Shown: piece by piece, positions 61,962-64,000 of the stretch
Layout of the letters: every line of letters starts with the position of its first letter
Numbering within the stretch: position 1 is the first letter of the stretch
From: Prosthecobacter dejongeii
GTDB lineage: Bacteria; Verrucomicrobiota; Verrucomicrobiia; Verrucomicrobiales; Verrucomicrobiaceae
Length of the DNA: 64,000 bases
Reading direction: 5' to 3'
Assembly (NCBI RefSeq): GCF_014203045.1
Contig: NZ_JACHIF010000011.1
Span: 1 to 64,000 of the forward strand
Program-made: the position numbers and the translations under genes
The notes under the pieces: model-generated
What the model saw: the letters and a program-made list of their open reading frames with translations, nothing else
Databases searched by the model: none
What the model was told of the DNA's origin: nothing

Positions 61962-63212
61962 ATGTCTGCTACCCCTTCAGCTCCCGCCGCCCGCCGTGTC
62001 AACGTACGCACGCCGGAAGTCATGGAACGTGTGCAGGCAGAGGTGGAGACCCATTATCGCAGCACCTTGGTCGAGGCCATCCGCGTCCAAGGCAGCGTGA
62101 TTCAAATTGGCAATACCACGGTCCGTCTGGCCCGCGATTTTGGGTTTTGTTATGGGGTGGAGCGTGCCATTGATCTCGCCTATGCCGCGCGCCGTGTCTT
62201 TGCAGACCGGCGCGTTTTTCTCCTCGGGGAAATCATTCACAATCCCGAGGTCAATCGTCAGCTCACCGAGATGGGCATCGTCAGCATCCCCGTCAGTCAG
62301 CATGAGGAAGAACTGGCCAAGCTGAACAGTGACGATGTCGTCATCGTGCCCGCTTTTGGCGCGGAGACCAAGCTGATGAAAATCATCGCCGAACGCGGCT
62401 GCATGGTTGTCGATACCACCTGTGGGGATGTCATGAGCGTTTGGAAGCGCGTGCGTAACTACGCCAAGAACGATTTCACCTCCATTATCCATGGCAAAGC
62501 CAGCCATGAAGAAACCCGCGCCACTTCCTCCCGCGCATTAGGCGACCAAGGCAATGGCCATTACCTCGTCGTTCTCACCCTTTCAGACGTGGATTACGTC
62601 TGCGAATACATCCGCCATGGCGGCGATAAAGCCCTCTTTCTAGAACGCTTCAAAGGTGCCAGCGCCCTTTCCGAAGGGTTTGATCCCGACCTACATCTCC
62701 AGCGCATCGGAGTGGCCAATCAGACCACCATGCTGAAGTCCGAGACGGAAGAAATCCAGCGCCGCCTTCAAAAGGCCATCGAAGACCGTGATGGCAACGA
62801 CGCCACACAAAAGAATTTCCAGGTCTTCGATACCATCTGCGGAGCCACCCAGGAGCGTCAAGACTCCCTCTTTCTTCTCCTCCAGCAGCCTCTCGATGTA
62901 CTGCTCGTCGTCGGTGGTTACAACAGCTCCAATACCACCCACCTTGTGGAAATCGGCGAGCAACAGCTTCCCACATTCTTCATTCGTACAGCCGAGTGCC
63001 TGACATCTCTGGAGCAGATCGTCCACTTTGACCTCCACTTGAAAGCGGAAAAAACCAGTTATTCCACTAAACTGGCTGAAGACGGCCCCGTCACCATTGG
63101 CATCACCGCCGGAGCCTCTTGCCCGAACAACCTTATCGAAGACACCCTTCTCAGGGTCTTCCAACTTCGCGGCATTTCGCCTGACCAAGTGCGCGCCCAG
63201 GTCGGCGTCTAA
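61962..63212 (+). CDS. ispH: 4-hydroxy-3-methylbut-2-enyl diphosphate reductase
   Basis: A 416-residue iron-sulfur enzyme of the MEP isoprenoid pathway that makes IPP and DMAPP from HMBPP. It belongs to the long form (about 100 residues longer than E. coli IspH) seen in cyanobacteria, plants and some PVC bacteria. The three cluster Cys are in DFGFCYGVERA (C63), VDTTCGDVMSVW and TAGASCPNNLIE. HMBPP-binding His residues occur in GEIIHNPEVN and IIHGKASHEET. The motif order and positions fit the family throughout. It lies 47 bp after the L,D-transpeptidase gene. No other MEP-pathway gene is in the window. Confidence 0.96.
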   Translation: MSATPSAPAARRVNVRTPEVMERVQAEVETHYRSTLVEAIRVQGSVIQIGNTTVRLARDFGFCYGVERAIDLAYAARRVFADRRVFLLGEIIHNPEVNRQLTEMGIVSIPVSQHEEELAKLNSDDVVIVPAFGAETKLMKIIAERGCMVVDTTCGDVMSVWKRVRNYAKNDFTSIIHGKASHEETRATSSRALGDQGNGHYLVVLTLSDVDYVCEYIRHGGDKALFLERFKGASALSEGFDPDLHLQRIGVANQTTMLKSETEEIQRRLQKAIEDRDGNDATQKNFQVFDTICGATQERQDSLFLLLQQPLDVLLVVGGYNSSNTTHLVEIGEQQLPTFFIRTAECLTSLEQIVHFDLHLKAEKTSYSTKLAEDGPVTIGITAGASCPNNLIEDTLLRVFQLRGISPDQVRAQVGV

Positions 63213-63266
63213 AAACCCTCATTTGCCTGAGCGAATGAGCCGATTGAGAGCGTTTTTGCCCTCATC

Positions 63267-63713
63267 ATGACACGCTTGCTTTTTCTCCTCGGCCTCTCCG
63301 TCCTCCTCAGTTCTTGCTCCCTCGGCTTCAACCGCGAGTGGAAAGCCGCCCTCCGGGCTCCTGTGACCGAAGGCATCGAAGGTGCCTGGGAAGGCACCTG
63401 GCAGAGCGAATCCAATGGCCATCACGGCCGCCTGCGCAGCGTCGTGGGCCCCACTAAAAACAAAGAGGGAGATCACGCCTTTCATTATCACGCCACCTGG
63501 GCTGGCATCCTTAGCGGCGCTTATCGTGTGGACCACCGCGTGACCCCAGCCACGCCCGCAGGTCAACTACAGTTCCAGGGCCAGCACCAGATGCCCAGTT
63601 GGGCAGGCGGCCTCTACACCTACCAAGGAACGGTCAAAGGTGATGACTTCCACGCCACCTACGAGTGCGCTTTGGATAAAGGCAGCTTCCGCATGAAACG
63701 CGTCAAAAAGTAG
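63267..63713 (+). CDS. Small uncharacterised lipoprotein
   Basis: A 148-residue protein with a clear lipoprotein signal (MTRLLFLLGLSVLLSSC, lipidation Cys 17). The mature part contains IEGAWEGTWQSESNGHHGRLR and later FHYHATWAGILSGAYRVDH and GGLYTYQGTVKGDDFHATYEC, a beta-rich pattern that resembles small lipocalin-like or DUF domains, but I do not recognise a family. It follows ispH by 54 bp and may be in the same transcript. The start is the only one that gives a lipoprotein signal. The function is unknown. Confidence 0.8.
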   Translation: MTRLLFLLGLSVLLSSCSLGFNREWKAALRAPVTEGIEGAWEGTWQSESNGHHGRLRSVVGPTKNKEGDHAFHYHATWAGILSGAYRVDHRVTPATPAGQLQFQGQHQMPSWAGGLYTYQGTVKGDDFHATYECALDKGSFRMKRVKK

Positions 63714-63799
63714 CCTCACCGAAAAGAGTTTGACCCTCCAGCGCAGCTTTCGGCTCGACATGGAGTTAAAGCCTGCAGCACCATCTAGGAGCTGCCTCC

Positions 63800-64000
63800 A
63801 TGAAACTCTTTTCCAGTTTTCGAGCGAAGCTCATCTTGACGATCTTTCCTGTCGTCGCCGCCGTGACCACGGGAGCTCTCCTGCTGGCCGAATGGAAATT
63901 CAGCGCCACCTATCAGCACCTCTTTGAGGAACAATTTGAGAGCCAAATCAGCGCAGTTACCCTCGCCAAAGATCGGCGTTTTCACGCCCTCTCAACAGTT
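63800..64000 (+). CDS. Membrane protein, possibly a sensor, truncated by the window edge
   Basis: An open frame of 67 codons running off the right end. It begins MKLFSSFRAKLILTIFPVV and has one hydrophobic segment (about 10-31), then a charged helical stretch (FSATYQHLFEEQFESQIS). This is the usual start of a membrane sensor with a periplasmic domain, such as a histidine kinase or cyclase. A good Shine-Dalgarno sequence AGGAG lies at 63788-63792, eight bases before the ATG. The frame is too short for a family call. Confidence 0.6.
   Translation, partial: MKLFSSFRAKLILTIFPVVAAVTTGALLLAEWKFSATYQHLFEEQFESQISAVTLAKDRRFHALSTV

Noticed and set aside
1..64000. tRNA, rRNA, CRISPR, prophage, toxin-antitoxin or transposase genes
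   Set aside because: Gaps between genes are short and were read on both strands without finding cloverleaf, repeat-spacer or transposase signatures. Small RNAs cannot be excluded.

Overview
The window looks like a chromosomal segment from a member of the Verrucomicrobia, probably the Verrucomicrobiaceae (Prosthecobacter or Verrucomicrobium-like). The case rests on marker families: a four-gene prepilin-like set matching the Verru_Chthon cassette (types D, B, C, A), a PVC-type membrane-bound dehydrogenase with a C-terminal CxxCH haem domain, a DUF1800/DUF1501 pair, two DUF1080 proteins, secreted Calx-beta/putative-Ig proteins, and many starts with no visible Shine-Dalgarno sequence. No rRNA, tRNA, CRISPR array, prophage or insertion sequence was seen. 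Genes are dense and run on both strands, with mostly ordinary core functions and a secreted/surface component.

Layout. 0.5-6 kb: a short-chain dehydrogenase, nadC, a nuclease-fold/bactofilin fusion, and a small membrane-anchored protein translationally coupled to an MdoH/OpgH glucosyltransferase. 6-10.8 kb: a thioredoxin-fold protein, an ArsR-methyltransferase fusion regulator (SahR-like), a serine hydrolase overlapping an RfbD-like reductase, and an FAD amine-oxidase-like enzyme. 11-15 kb: a CysJ-like reductase without flavodoxin domain, a sulfatase and metK. The metK leader shares an 18-base motif with the promoter of the ArsR fusion. 15-18 kb: a NarL-type two-component pair. 18-25 kb: a 1644-residue multidomain DUF1800 protein, a DUF1501 protein and a short secreted protein. 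25.7-28.3 kb: leuS. 28.7-35 kb: the prepilin-like cassette. 35-39.5 kb: a beta-CASP metallo-hydrolase and the PVC-type cytochrome-fused dehydrogenase. 39.6-48 kb: two overlapping secreted surface-protein genes and an AsmA-like protein. 48-52 kb: a polytopic membrane protein, a DUF1080 protein and an hslO/A-type Fe-S carrier/J-domain operon.

52-60.5 kb holds the most unusual structure. Two lsrF-type aldolase genes, 963 bp each with about seven mismatches, lie in inverted orientation about 5.5 kb apart. Between them are apaG, a secreted FAD oxidoreductase with carbohydrate-binding-like ends, a beta-helix protein and dhaL. The second lsrF is coupled to dhaL and is divergent from an AraC-type regulator. 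This looks like a small sugar-phosphate or carbohydrate-use island. 60.5-64 kb: a second DUF1080 protein, an L,D-transpeptidase lipoprotein, ispH, a small lipoprotein and the start of a membrane protein cut by the window edge.

All family assignments come from reading motifs in the translated sequence; no database search was run. Residue positions are approximate unless a specific residue is named.
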